A model generated the notes under the pieces. That model did no database searches. It was not told where the DNA came from and was given only the letters and a program-made list of their open reading frames with translations. DNA of 64,000 nt from Tomocerus qinae (Eukaryota; Arthropoda; Collembola; Entomobryomorpha; Tomoceridae): the NCBI GenBank assembly GCA_020055645.1, contig CM034547.1, forward strand, positions 52,330,909-52,394,908. Direction: 5' to 3'. The stretch's first letter is position 1, and every line of letters begins with the position of its first letter. Positions 1-13,450 of this stretch are shown here, in pieces. The translations under genes and the position numbers were made by a program.

Positions 1-3000
1 ATCACATGTTACACAATACCTTCGTAAAAGACAAGCACATAACAATTAAAAAATTATCTACCATTGTTAAAGCATGTATGCACGCCGACATTTAATTAGA
101 CTCTCCTCTCTTTTGTCTCTTTGTTCCATTATTTTCAGCATTTCCACTTAAAAATTATGCATTTTTGCACCTCACAACTATTATTACGCTTACGCTATTA
201 TTTCTAATTTTATAAAAGTACAGGTCACGTTTCACCACATAAGTTAAGTTGTTATAATTGAGGAAAATTGAAATAGGGGGAAGCTGAAATCATAACAAAT
301 TAAATTGGTATAAATTGGAATGCAAGGTAATGTAACGCATGTAAGGATCGATTGGAGAAAGGTGCGCTTTGTAAAGACTACAAATAAATCAAGAGGATGG
401 ATCCTTTCAAGACCAACTGGGGAGTAGATTTAAAATCCACTTGAATGGCCACAGATCAATTAGGCACAGACACACAGACATTGTACAAATATATGTTTGT
501 ATGTATATATACTGCATAATGTATAAGTGTATACTTTGCAATCTTCTCAGCCTCTGTCGTATATAAACCCCAGTTTCTGTTGAATTACATTACATCATAG
601 TAGCTACTAAGTGTTATTCTACGCTGTTCTTCACTCCTTGGTATATAGTACACTGCATAATACAGAGCTGACATTAGATTCTATTCGGAAGGAGGAAAAT
701 CGTAGTTGTAATGTTGGAGTGGAGAACAGAGAATGTAAAAGAGTTTCATTTCTTTCTCTTTCGCATGGCTATGGCATGGCACTCCCCGGTCTGCTCTAGT
801 TCAGTTGAAATGAAACGAATGGAGTAGAAGAAGGAAGGCGAGTGAACTGAAAGCTTTCTTTCTCCGTCGGCGTGAATTTGTCTCAAATTGAAGGCAATCC
901 ATATTCCATTCCATTCTCTGAACACTATCTATCTATCTAAAACTATGTATTTTGTATGTATGTATTTGAAATTCGGATGGAAGATTCAGTGTGATGGGAT
1001 CTGAGTGACTATCTGTAGATAAGACGTACAAAAATAAAAGATCTGATATGTTTTATTTTCAACATTTTCCCCGAGTGCACCTTAAAATAAGATCCCTCTA
1101 CTCAAATCAATATACATCTATACACATTTTGCGAAAACAGTCAGAAAATATAATATTGCTGATACTTACGTAGCTAAGTAGGTACGTCTGCTTCCTAATG
1201 TGATTTGAAGTAGGTATATACTTGTGAGAGATAGAATAATACATACAATACATAATACAACATAGGAGTTGTACATGTAAATGTAAACCTTTCTCTCTCT
1301 CCCAGTCTTCAATGGCAAGGATATTTTTCCTCTTTTGTCTAACATAACACCTACTAGGGATAGAACCAACACTTCCAGTCTAAACTCACTCTTCTGCCAT
1401 ACAAACAATGGAATACATAAGTAAGTAGAATAAGTTGAGTTTTGTCTCGACCTTTCTATCTGTCGATATCTTCATATCGAAATCTCAACTCAGCTGCACT
1501 GATGTGAAAACCTCAATGCTCCAATACACAGTTCCGTTCCACATCAATTTCCCTTTATTCCACAGAATGGAGAGAGAAAGATAGAGAGATGAAGGCTCCC
1601 ATCTGAATATCCTATCTTCGACCCTCCTCTATATCTCACAATAAATCCACCAATATATCGGTTTATAGATTACACATTGCACACTTAGGCACCATAACTA
1701 TACCCATCTAATACAATAGAGAAAGGAGAAAACCAAACGATAAACACCAGAGCAAAGCAGTTCTAGTTGTAGACAAACCAAACCAAGCCACACCAAACAA
1801 CTCTTTTCTCTCTCATCCACTATTTCCTTCCTCCTCTACAAACTCACACTCTGCCCGAACTCATCTCACTGCCTCTCTCTTGTGGCTTTCCGCTTCCTTT
1901 TCTATCAACTAATAACCTCCGCTTAATTCCATACGTTCATATTTGTTATTAATATAATATTGTCCATACTTCCTACATACTCCTACACATCTTCACCTAC
2001 TTTCAAACTACCATTGATTCTCGAACATAATAATCACAGATATTTCTTGTAATTTGTTTTCCAGCTTTCGTCATCATCTATCTGCATTATTTGTTAGTAG
2101 GGTTTAATAATTTGTACAGTAGTTTAGAAATGCTAAGGTGTCGTGGTATGTTAGTACACACTCTTTCCTACCTTTCTATACATCAAATAACTATGACCTT
2201 ATTTGATTCCGGAAAAGAATCAATAATCTGCAGAAGCTTACCTATAACTTCATATTTGGAATTCAAAAGAACATTGCAAGGTATATAGCAGGTTCTAACG
2301 TGACTGACATATTGCTTATATCAAGAGTTGGTATTAATAGAAATGTATTAATAGCAGGAGAGTAGTACTATTATGCATATAAACTGCATATCTATATTGT
2401 ATACTTATAGGAAGGGTATAGCCTACTATATGCATTTTATACATAAGAATGAATGATGTCAGAAAAGGAAGTGTGGTAACGCATAACGGTGTGTATACGT
2501 ATTATGCATGAAAAGCCAACTTTTGTTACTTCCTTCCTGTGCGTACACACATAGATTTGTCTATCTTATAGTGTTCCTTGCATGCATAATCAAGTATTAA
2601 CTTAGAAATGAGAGTAAAACTGAATGAGAGTGGTGCGAACGTATTTATTTCTCTGTGGTTCCCATTCATTGTATATTGGGCCTTAGAGCGTCAATGAGAC
2701 TGAGAGGAGAAGTAGACTCTTCTGTTTGGTTAGGTACTTTACTACAAACACAAACTGCAGTACCACATCACACTCGCACAATGAAGATGCACAACAGACA
2801 TGCGGGTAGAAAGAATGAATTCAGAACTTAAGTAGGTCTACACAGAGGCATACTGGAACTGCATGGAAATGTCACATAAGAGAACTGTTCAATTGCAACT
2901 GACAGGTCGCCCACATGGGACACGTGTCAAAGTTCACGAACCGTTCACTCTCTTGCACTTCTACATACAAATTGCATATGCTTCCTAATCATCACTTACT

Positions 3001-5680
3001 GCACCCAACACAAAAGCAAGACAAAAGTTCCTGTGTCTATTGATGGGCAAAGGAAACCTAAGTAGAGCATTACGTAAACATATCTCTATATGAAATATCT
3101 TTTTTTCGCTCATCCTCCTCTTTTCTATTGTTTTCTATACAAACTGTGTAAGCAGACGTTAGGACAGGAACTATTAGCACAGTCTCTGCAATTGTCAGGT
3201 TTTCTAATGCGAGTGATGTAAAGGGCACGTGCCTCGGGAATTAAAAGGTACCCTTCTACTACTACACTGCTATTACGTGTGGATGCAATTCGAGACCGTT
3301 TGTATATAACTATATAGATTGTGTATGTGTGCCACAGTATATCTACACTAGTACTGTGTGGAAGCAAGTAGCTTAGCCGGCTCCCCAACCAAACCAACCG
3401 ACAAAATTATCATGTCCGGTCCGATCAGATGAGAATTATCATTATTATCTCGGGCATAAATAGAGCACCCTCGCCCTAACCATGATTTCAGCATTTTCTG
3501 CCCTGAGCTATCTCCTAGCTTCGGTTTAGTTTCCTGTGAGAAACTTGTTTCTCTCTCCACAACAGTTTACTACACTTACCAATATATAATAATAGAGCAT
3601 AGCTACTACACACAAACCTTTTTAGCTAAACTCAAGTGTTTTACTATCTCTGGTTGTTACAATCTAGTGGAAACATATACTTACGTGTTTTTGTTATTTA
3701 TTAATCCCGGTACGTGAATTTTTACGGTGAAAGAAAGAAGTGGTGCATAGGATTATGTAGCTATTATGTATATTAGTAGTGACAGATATTGTAGTGAGTA
3801 AAAGTAGTAGAATGAAGCGTGAGTGTTGGTTATGAATGAAGGATTCCTTAGTTACCTAATGCCCTTGATAGACAAAAGAGTCAATGTCTTAAAGTTAATT
3901 CAAGGTGGAAGTTAGCAATTCGTCTTATCTGTGCTATGCATATAGACAAAGGAGCTTAACGTCCTTAGCAATGCAATGGAAGAGTTGGATCGAAACTTGA
4001 AACGTCTCTGTGAATGGTCGATTTTGTCCAGAAAGAGCAAAGTACTATCCATCAGAGCCAACCAGAGTTATGTGCCCATGGAAACTCCGAAGCAAGCGCA
4101 ATATTTCATGATAAAACCGAGTCGCTCTCTTCTCCTTCTCTTTCCTTCTCCATCCACCGAATCACGAATCCATCCGACATCCACCAACCAACCATCCATC
4201 TGTCTATAGACTTCAACTCCAACTCAACTGAACACTACAAGCCGACCGCTCAGTCCACCAGCCCTGCCTCACTCCACTCAACTGACTGACGGAAACAAGT
4301 CTCGCCGTAAACTTGACTTGCTCTTCTGCCGACTCACTCCCACTCCTCATCAGACTCCTCTTTTCTCCTCTTCCTCGAAATTCCCTCTTTCACTAACTTC
4401 AGCTGAGCTCCTGAGCAACCCAAGGAACACGAACTTGAAACTCAGAAATCCTCTCAAATTCTTTCTATCTCTACTCCTACACTATCCTTTCAGTCAGTTC
4501 TTCTCATTGAAAATCAATATGTACCAAAAGTCCTTTAACTAATAAGTATAGTATATTTAAGTCTCGTCTACTGTTCTTCATCCATTCAGTGTTACTATAT
4601 CTAAAAAGGAGCAAGTTGCATCTCTTTAGTTCATCTCATCATTTTGATGGAAGAACAAGACTTTCTAACTTCTAACCTACTACTGTCTATCTCTCTCTAC
4701 ACACTTTCTTTCCTTGCAAAGTCAATCCACTCATCTTTACGATACAGTTATCACATAAATAGTTACACATATACATAATAAGGGCATAGATAACATTTTC
4801 AAGTCTCCTCTGTTGAATTCCAGGAAATTCCCCGCAGGAAAAGCTTTCGTGGATTGGATATGAGTGGAGTGAACCGAAAATGCTTGGGTTGGCCCAGCTA
4901 AGGTAGAAAACTCTTTCTTTCCCAGCTAATGTGAATGGATGCACTAGGGACTGATGTGATGTGAGTTGTCTTGCTCTTGACTATGTATTTTACTACTTAC
5001 TTAGCTATATATGCATTTACTATATGAATATAGATACACCATGTTAACGATAACAGTGTACATATAGAGAGTGCACTAATATTATGTACTACTACGTCAA
5101 TATATCCATGTAGAGTAGAAACGCTGAGAATATTCCACGGAAATATATTACATAGTCTGACAACAGAGTCGCATAGCCTATCTGCGTTTGGCTTGGCTCA
5201 CTCACACAGAGCTAGGAGAGTCGACTTAGCTGATGTTGTGAGTGAGTGTGTAACTCTGAAAGTATTCTCCGAAAGCTTTTTCAAGATAAATTGCACACGA
5301 CCACGAGCGACGGGAACCTAATGCGACTGGAAAATTAAAAACATGCCGTTGCGTTGCCTTATACTATTTCCAGAGCTGAAGCTGCCATGCAACCACATTT
5401 GTATTAGACTATATCATATAAAGTGTTATATAGTGCAAGACGGATCTAAGGAAAGTCTTATAGATGTACACATTGAGAGAGACTGACTCCCTCATCTCAT
5501 CTTCTCGCTCTTCTATTAGTATGGTGCTCTTTTTACTTTAGCATGATGATCATTATACGAAAATAGTAATAGTAGTCGAGGAGAGCGAGGCTAAATAGGA
5601 GTCGTAGGAGTAAGCAAAGCAATATCAGTCAAGTTTAAGGCAAAGCAAGGCAAAACATCACTTCACATCGGATCCCTTCA

Positions 5681-5730
5681 TCTTCATCCTTCCATCTATC
5701 CCATCCAATTCACTCGAATCCATTCCACAA
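5681..5730 (+). repeat. Degenerate pentamer patch (C/T-rich)
   Basis: Written in fives the run reads TCTTC ATCCT TCCAT CTATC, then CCATC CAATT CACTC GAATC, then CATTC CACAA. The fifth base is a pyrimidine in nearly every unit. The unit is degenerate, so this is not a simple perfect microsatellite. No coding frame explains it. A nearby patch at 5841-5868 repeats CATTA and CATCA units. Confidence 0.55.
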
Positions 5731-7250
5731 ACATTATCTTCAGTCTAGCATCCTCTCACACTTTTTCTAACGCATTTCCCGTCCCCTGACACTAGCTAAA
5801 TAGATTTCCACCTAAATAATACAAAGAAGCCCCTTCCCGTCATTACATTACATTACATCACATTAACCATAGCCACTTCTCCCGTCAAACTTCAATTTTA
5901 TAATTGGGAATTGAATCACAATACAACAGACTCAAAATCCCATCTGACGTTGCAAAAATATGATTAAGCTCCGAAAACAACTTTCCGTAAACTCTGAGAC
6001 ACAGTAACTTATATCTACCGTGGTTAACTTGAGTTGACATTTTCAGGAGAAAATGTCACAATGACACATTCACTTTTAAAAATAAATAGCAATGACATCG
6101 TAAATGATTTGACATGAGAGCGTAAAGGTATTTACGACTACATAGTAGCTCAGTCTGTACTATTTAATAGGTAAGTGATGAGAAGAAGCATTAAATAATC
6201 CTTACACTCACAATCAGTCAATGTTTCAAGTAAGACTTACATTAGATTTACATTAGAGTCAACTACACTTTATTTCTTAATAGTTTTGCATACGCAGAGC
6301 TAATAAATGTAAACTTATAAACATGTCTAAGTATCTCAAATTGCATTACAAACCTAGAGCAGTCTATCAGATCCTGTACAATTACTACATACATATACAC
6401 TTATATAATCAGTTTGCATTTATTTTTTTCTCAAGAAAAAGCCAGCCGGGCCACAGCCAGTGAGTCTCGAGTGCACGGAAGAGCAGTCTTTGTTAGTTAG
6501 CTACTGATGTGATCATGAGTGAGTAGCAGTGTTTTATTTTGGCATGGATGTTGATGGTATAGTTAGCGTTGACAAAAGTTGCCCGAAAATTTATGGGAAA
6601 AGGGCAAAAGCCATTAGGAAACGCTTGCTTTTAGACTCGCGCTTGCATTTTTCTGTCTAAATTTATCGATGTGAAGAGATAAAATGGATTTTTGGCTGTA
6701 CATATGTACGTAGCTTATACTCCTTCACATATGTATACAATTATACACTCTACTATATACCGTATCTATTTACAAGTATTTTAGACGATACTTTGCCCTT
6801 TTCTTATTTTCCATACGTATTCATCTACAAAGGAGTCTGTGTAGGAAGTAGAATACAAAAACATTGGATTGCCCATTACATTACAACAACAACAAATACG
6901 GCACCATTCTGATAACGCACTGCATATCTGCATGGAACGAAAATTCCCTCTCTTAATTCCTATTACAATTAGACATATGGGACTATACACATAGTATCTG
7001 TTTATATAGTAGCATCAAACTATTTGATAATATCCTGGAATCTCTTTTTTGAATAGTAATACGAGTAATGCAGTGCTTTAGATATATGTAGTAACCAGTT
7101 CCATTGACAACATTCAGTTTGGCCATCATTGGGTAAGAAAAGGGAACAAAAGGCACCCGTATGTATCTCAGCACTTTCTCATTCTCGTATTATAATAGCG
7201 ATTCCTTTCATTCCTTTGAGAAAAGTCTACTCAATGTCTCATGTCTGTCT

Positions 7251-7290
7251 GGTGTGGTTTGGTGGAGTGGAGCTGGATTGGAATGGATCT
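7251..7290 (+). repeat. Degenerate pentamer patch (GG-containing units)
   Basis: The run reads GGTGT GGTTT GGTGG AGTGG, then AGCTGG ATTGG AATGG. GG pairs recur every five bases apart from one six-base unit. It is the reverse-strand counterpart in style of the CC-containing patches elsewhere in the window. Confidence 0.5.
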
Positions 7291-7485
7291 AATATACGTA
7301 GAGTATGTAAGTAATGTGTAATATATCCTCAAAAACCAAACCAAAGTCTCACATCACATCACAACATATCAAGGCGAATAAAAATCCACGCGAAATCTCA
7401 AATCACCCCGAGTTCGTTGTCTTCTTGTCTGTTTCTCGGAGCTGAGTTTACTTTTTCCCTTCGTCCTCAAAGGAACTTTCTGACT

Positions 7486-7530
7486 AAATTGAATGGAATT
7501 GAATGAGACAAGACAAGTCAAGCCAAGAAA
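7486..7530 (+). repeat. Long degenerate period-5 array
   Basis: Nine consecutive five-base units stay in register: AAATT GAATG GAATT GAATG, then AGACA AGACA AGTCA AGCCA AGAAA. The unit drifts from a GAATK type to an AGNCA type without losing phase. This is one of the clearest examples of the period-5 texture in the window. Confidence 0.6.
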
Positions 7531-8243
7531 GCGATCCCGGCTCCACTCACTTGGCCTATAACACCACTTTTCAGTATCTGACATAACATTACACACGCAA
7601 CTAGCAGTCATCCACTATACCCACCTATACAATACACACACGATCTTTTCACTCTTTTATGAAGAAAGCAAAGAAGTAACTAGACCTAAGTACCTACTCC
7701 TACATTCCACATACATATCCAAAAGAGTTGTGTTTCTTTACGTTCTCTTGTCTTCCTAATGTAAAGTAATGCACCGAATGCAATATACAAGTACCTAGAA
7801 GGACTCCTCTCTTTTTCTTTCGATTGCATTGGCTCGATCTTTGATGTCGCTACGACGAAACCATTTCTTCTTTCTTCTTCTTCTAAGAAAACAGAGGAGA
7901 CAAGACATACCAGAGCTATGGTATGATTTTCCTCCTGCTAAGTACTTAGAGTAAGTAACCTAACATCCCATGTAGTAGTACTCTGTATATGTATACTAGC
8001 CTCGCTCACTTGGCTTCCCTTCCTTTCCCTTTCGCCAAAAGCAAAATGAAAAGGAGCCGACTTGGTTGAAAAGACTCTCGTTGATATATGTTGACAGCTT
8101 TTTCCAAAAATTGAACAGCATCTTTTGAGAAGAAAATTCCCATCGCTACTCGTCCTTGTTCTCGGCCATCTCGTTCTCGTTCACTCACTCCACTCAAACC
8201 AAAAGACACAACTATGTACAGGCATACTGCAGGCATAGTAAAT

Positions 8244-8267
8244 ACAAGTAGGTATGTACCTACTTGT
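8244..8267. repeat. 24-nt inverted repeat, 11-bp arms
   Basis: ACAAGTAGGTA is followed by TG and then by its exact reverse complement TACCTACTTGT. The two-base centre makes this a near-perfect palindrome rather than a stem-loop. No role can be assigned; it could be a dimeric protein site or chance. Confidence 0.7.
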
Positions 8268-11200
8268 TACTAAATTCATACATTCCATTACATAGTAGTA
8301 GTAGATTCCATTCTATCTTTACATTTTCTATCAAAAATAAGATTTTCAATAGCTGAGTATAGATGTAACAGTGTACTATTGTACATAGGAGACATTTATT
8401 TACTGATATTATAGTAAGTTTGCAATATAAGTCGTATATAAAATGAAGACAGGTCTCTTGTACATAGTAGAGGGACTTCCGAAGGAATTGAAGATACAAA
8501 CGTCCGTCTCAACTCGACTGTGTGAGCTTCTTTCACTGCAGTGGCGGAAAATCGCCCTGGCATCTAAAGTCCAAGTGGACCGAGACAAGAATGACATTCC
8601 CATGTTTCATTACACCGGACAGGGGAGCCCATTACATTAGCTTCCTCCACTCTATTCCATTCTGCAACGTCTATCTATCTATCTTAAGAATACATAGAAA
8701 AGGAGTTGTGTTTTCTGTGTGTGATGTGATGTACATAATGTAAGTGAACTGCACTCTTATGGCCATTGCTACAATATTCCGATCCTGCTCTACAAACGTT
8801 ACGTTACATTTTGGTATAGACAAGCGAAGGAATTATTGCTCAGTAGGGCGAGAGCGAACAGCGCTTACTTATGTACAGTCGTCCACAGGACTCAATGGGC
8901 TTAACTCATAACACTACATTACATTACGTAAGAAAGGAGGACTAGAAAATGTACCTACTACAACACACACATTCTAAGACAACACACAGAGATCCCCACC
9001 AAAAGCAATTCAACATACGTAACGTAAGTAAGATGGGATCCAGAGAAAATTGCTCCCATGCATGTTTTATGAGCAAATCGGATGTTTATATTTTCTGAAA
9101 GTATTATGCTACGTACAGACAAAACAAGACCAGACTCGAAAAATACAAGACAACATTCTCCTACACTATTAAGTCAATTCAAGACGGGACTGATAATGCC
9201 ATTCTCCTCACCAAATTCAAAAAACATGGATTTTTAACTGACTTGCTTTAACAAAAATGTATTGTGTGCAGCATGCTATTATATTCCTGTCAAAAACCCT
9301 ATTTAGCTTCACGGTAGGTGTAAAAAACGTCCACTTAATATGAGGAAGGGTCTGTCTATAATTACAAAATCATAAAAATGCACGAATTACTTACTGTCTT
9401 GCTTAGTGTTTGCATTTTAGGAAATGACGGATCTTGCAACGGTCTTAAGGACATGGAAAACGTTGACAGCTATTAATTTAAGTCATTTTCTACTCACATT
9501 AGACTCATTTACAATTGGAGATGCAAAAGAACAGAGTTGTTATTATCTTTTACATGTATTTAAGTAGTAATGTACAGTAAGCATGTGATATAGGGAGTAT
9601 TTAATGAAAATTCTAGTGTAGTCTGGTGTTAAGCCTTCCCTTGTCTTGTCTACTGGAGCAGACATTTGTTTTGCGGTTTCAAGTGCGTTTTTTAATCCAT
9701 TCATATACATGTGCATGTCAATAGTATAGGTAACGTAAGTTTGTGGCTTTTGGCTACAGCCTTCCATTCAATTGCCATATGGAACTTAGAGCATTATTAT
9801 TACCTACTTGGTTTATTTTACTTACAGACACACTGAACCGACTGAACTACTTATTCGAGAGAGTAGACACTCGACCAGTCGACTCAATTTACCTCCAACC
9901 CTAACTAACCAACCAGCGTACTCTCACAATCGACCAAAAAGAACAGAACAGTCGAGAACACTGACTGTGCCACATAAAGAGATATTTAGCTCCTATATAT
10001 AATGCTCTAGTATATATTAACTTTTCTACTTTACTCTAACTTACGATTACATTAGGAGCAGCCAGGTACAGCAACTATTTTTGGACCTAATCATCCCATC
10101 CCACTCAGCCAGAGCTACTTGTTTCAATTCATTTATTTAAAAAGTCGACTGCACGACAAATCGCAATTACTGACGTGCATACATATATGCACTGATCTAA
10201 TTTTCTAATGTGATGTGAGTCAAGCACTAAATGTATGTATACTACTACCAAAGAACTAATGCTGCATTAGTTTCCTGCCCTAAACACTGATATGCAGGTA
10301 ACCGACTGAATAAAACTCAAGGCCTGAACAATTCCACTTTGTGGAGATAGAGAAAGAATGTCTGCGCATTATACTCGCAAACTAACCATGTATGATTACG
10401 ATTGTTACAAAAATGGTTATTTTATTATTTACAGAAATAGCATTGCAACCCGAAATAATTGTAACTCAGCTTGAAGTCTCCATTTAGTTGATATAAACAT
10501 ACATATTTGCATTCAGAACCAGATTTCCTCTTTTTAATACAGATTTCTACATAAATTCATACACATACTATACCGGTACATAAATAATACATTTAGGTTC
10601 TACCACAGAAAATAGCCTAGCAGAACGTGGCTCCAAATAAGTGTATAAATATCCCTACTCTAGCAATTGAGACCCTTTTCAATCTAATCAAATCTCCTTG
10701 AATTTTCTAGGAAACAAAAATCCGTCGAACAAACATTCACATGCCTACTATAAATTCCAATCGAAATTCAAACCCAAATGGAAACAAGTGGCACGACACG
10801 ATAGAAAAAGGCTGTCTGTCTATCTTGTCGTCTTCCGCATTCACCTCGCTCAACTCAGCTCGAAAATATTTTCAAACTTCTTGTTTTCCATTCACTCGAT
10901 TCGAGTATTTGTAATCTTACAAAACAATTCTCGAAATCGAAAAAGTGAATGCATGTACACAGAAAAGCTGATAGTGTTTTTCTATTCACTTTCCTTGCTT
11001 TGCTTTGTAATAATAAGGTACCATTTTCCTAGATTGTATTGGTATTTTTGAGATACTAAAAACACAACGTAAGCAATACTAAAGTTACAAGGAAGAAATG
11101 CAATCAAAGTGTGATATATAGTAAGCAATTGAGCATGCACACAGCTTCGATTCGTTTTGAAAAACTTTGTACCTTATGCTAAAGAAATCATTCAACATTA

Positions 11201-12030
11201 CAAGGAAAACAAAACCAACAAAACGATTATATTCTTGTAATTTCTGTATATCTGTAACACAAACTTTTCACGTACCTATTAGGTGTTGCAATTGCAAGGT
11301 AGATAATTATAAGTGCTTAGTAAGGTAATAATATTAGAGAAAATAAACGAATCATAAGAAAATGTGGTTCATACTGCAATATACTTGCTCAACATATTTA
11401 TGTATTTATGGTGAGTAGGTTGAATAAGTATTTCTACGTAGGCAGCTATACAAGATTAGTGCGTAGGTACTCTACAGTTTGCACCAGAATGAGTGACGTG
11501 AGTCGGTCGACCGGCAGGCAAAAAAGAAACAAATTAAGATAATGATGGTCGATATTTCATGGACTTTGGAAATGCATTAAGATCAATTTGGATTAATGCA
11601 CTCTGGCCAAAGGAAGGCAAGGCAAGTTCTGTTTTGCTTAATGTGTTCTCTCTCCTATATAACACATTAGTATATCTGTGTTGTAGTAAATATGTTTCTA
11701 AACATCTAATACATTATCCTGCCTGGTCTCAACTATAAATATAGATATTCTTATATAGACACTTAGTAGCATTACAAATGTAGTAAAGTAATAAAACGAA
11801 ACATTTTACTACGTACGTAAGCTATAAGTAAAAGGAGAGCATAGTGACTGAGTTGGTATAGAAAAATATATAGTGAATGAGCGAGTTGATTGTGTTGATC
11901 ATTTGAATTCGATTGAAAGGGCAAGCAGGTTTAAAATTGATGTGATGTGAAGAGTTAAGTGCTCAGGTGAGACGGGTTGTCTGCCCAGCCAAATTCAGCT
12001 CAATTGAAATGAGTCGACTGTTATATAGTA

Positions 12031-12051
12031 TAGTAGTAGTAGTAGTAGTAG
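12031..12051 (+). repeat. (TAG)7 microsatellite
   Basis: Seven perfect TAG units follow a short TATAGTA lead. A similar TAC array of six units, on the complementary pattern, lies at 15185-15202. Confidence 0.9.
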
Positions 12052-12390
12052 AATTAGTTAACTTTGGTAGATTGACGTGACCGGGCTAACATAGGAAGGT
12101 ACTACTACTAGGTATTCTGTATACGTAGAGGTAATTTGAAATAGATTGGGTAGGTTGGATTAGATTCTGGTGAATTTTTAGGAGATGTAAGCACCGATGT
12201 GGTGGAGGTGATGTAAGCAAGCGAAGCACATCCACTGAAATTGAAACGACCTAAAGAATTGAATAGTGACACGAGAAAATGGACAAGTCAACTCATTGAG
12301 AGACAGAGAACGACAGTAAAATGCATAATGTAGACAATCATTTAAGTTCAGTTAGAAAACATCGTATTCTACAATTCAACTAGGCAATTT

Positions 12391-12450
12391 AATGTAATGT
12401 TATGTAATGTACATTTACCTCAATGTGCAATGTAATGCAATTCAATGTGC
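12391..12450 (+). repeat. Cluster of TAATG/CAATG pentamers
   Basis: The stretch contains AATGTAATGTTATGTAATG (12391-12409), then CAATGTGCAATGTAATGCAA (12421-12440) and TTCAATGTGC. TAATG or CAATG units recur with 5- and 10-base spacing, interrupted by a few bases. It looks like a decayed pentanucleotide repeat. Confidence 0.5.
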
Positions 12451-13340
12451 CAAGGTATTTACAAGATAAACCTCTTTTCCGTAGTATACAAACAAACACT
12501 AATGAATTGTCAGTCTATATACACTTTTCCCAAATCCACGCGTAGCCTATATATCTATATGGGCTAAAGTATTACACACACTCACACAAGTCAGACACAA
12601 CAATACAGACATATAGTCATTGAGCACTTGAATTGCAGGACTTGGGAGGAAACGCCTTACTCTTAAATAAGGAATGCAGTCACATTGAGGCGTGGGAAGT
12701 ACACTGTTGAAAATAATTAATTAAGCTCCTAAATTATTTGCACCTAATGAAACGCTAAAGGAACTCCATTAAGTTCTCTCCTCACATCACATCAGAGCAG
12801 GGACGAAACTATTTATTTCGGGAACCACTTAAGACCAGGCAGTGTTTAGTTTCTTCTGCCTATATAGATATAGATTACTCCCGGATAGATTTCTCGTATA
12901 GACAGAGATACTCAAATCAAGTCTAGTCAGATACAGATAGACAAACAGATCCGTGTAAGCATAACATAAGTACATCTGGTCCTGACTTGGGAACCCTTTG
13001 ACTTGACTTCAGACTTTCATCTTCAGTTCACTCATTCATTCACGTGGTTCCCACATGCCCACTTTTAATGACACCATGAACTTCGTAGCTCACAATCCGA
13101 TTTCCCAAAAGAGACCTACAGGAACGAGAGGGAAATAAACCTCTACTCCAGGACATAAGCTACAATATTCGGGAGAGTGGAGTGAAAACTCAAGTAAAAT
13201 AACGATAACCAAGAATAGAAATTCATGGCAGAGTCCAGTCAACTCACTCTCACAGTCCAGGCCAGTCGTCTATCTAGACATACATTTTGGTCATCGTCAA
13301 GTCAGGTCAGTGCTAGCACTAAGTAAGAACCTCAAAGGCA

Positions 13341-13370
13341 TCTCCATCCATATCCAATCCACATCTACAC
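13341..13370 (+). repeat. Degenerate TCCAN pentamer patch
   Basis: Units read TCTCC ATCCA TATCC AATCC, then ACATC TACAC. A second patch of the same style lies 50 bases on at 13421-13450: GTCCA GTTCA GTCCA ATCCA, then GTCCA CCAAA. Together they make a strongly C-over-G block. Confidence 0.55.
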
Positions 13371-13420
13371 AAAATTCCCAAGCCAGCAAAATTTTTCCGC
13401 ACGGTATGCTGAATGATCCC

Positions 13421-13450
13421 GTCCAGTTCAGTCCAATCCAGTCCACCAAA
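13421..13450 (+). repeat. GTCCA pentamer array
   Basis: Six five-base units stay in register, three of them exactly GTCCA and two others (GTTCA, ATCCA) one base away from it. The last unit, CCAAA, has drifted further. Confidence 0.6.

Noticed and set aside
2500..2516. Partial match on the minus strand to a back-translated WLFQHL homeodomain word
   Set aside because: At least four mismatches to the degenerate codon pattern and no neighbouring homeodomain codons.
8443..8640. 65-codon frame with a protein-like look
   Set aside because: It is overlapped by equally long frames on both strands, with no family resemblance and no clear splice sites.
10698..11051. 117-codon frame on the + strand
   Set aside because: Composition is Lys/Asn/Phe/Ser-rich with no motif, and its codons show no bias distinct from the flanks.
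12031..12051. TAG/TAC repeats as possible CRISPR or minisatellite arrays
   Set aside because: Simple trinucleotide runs without spacers or longer repeat units.
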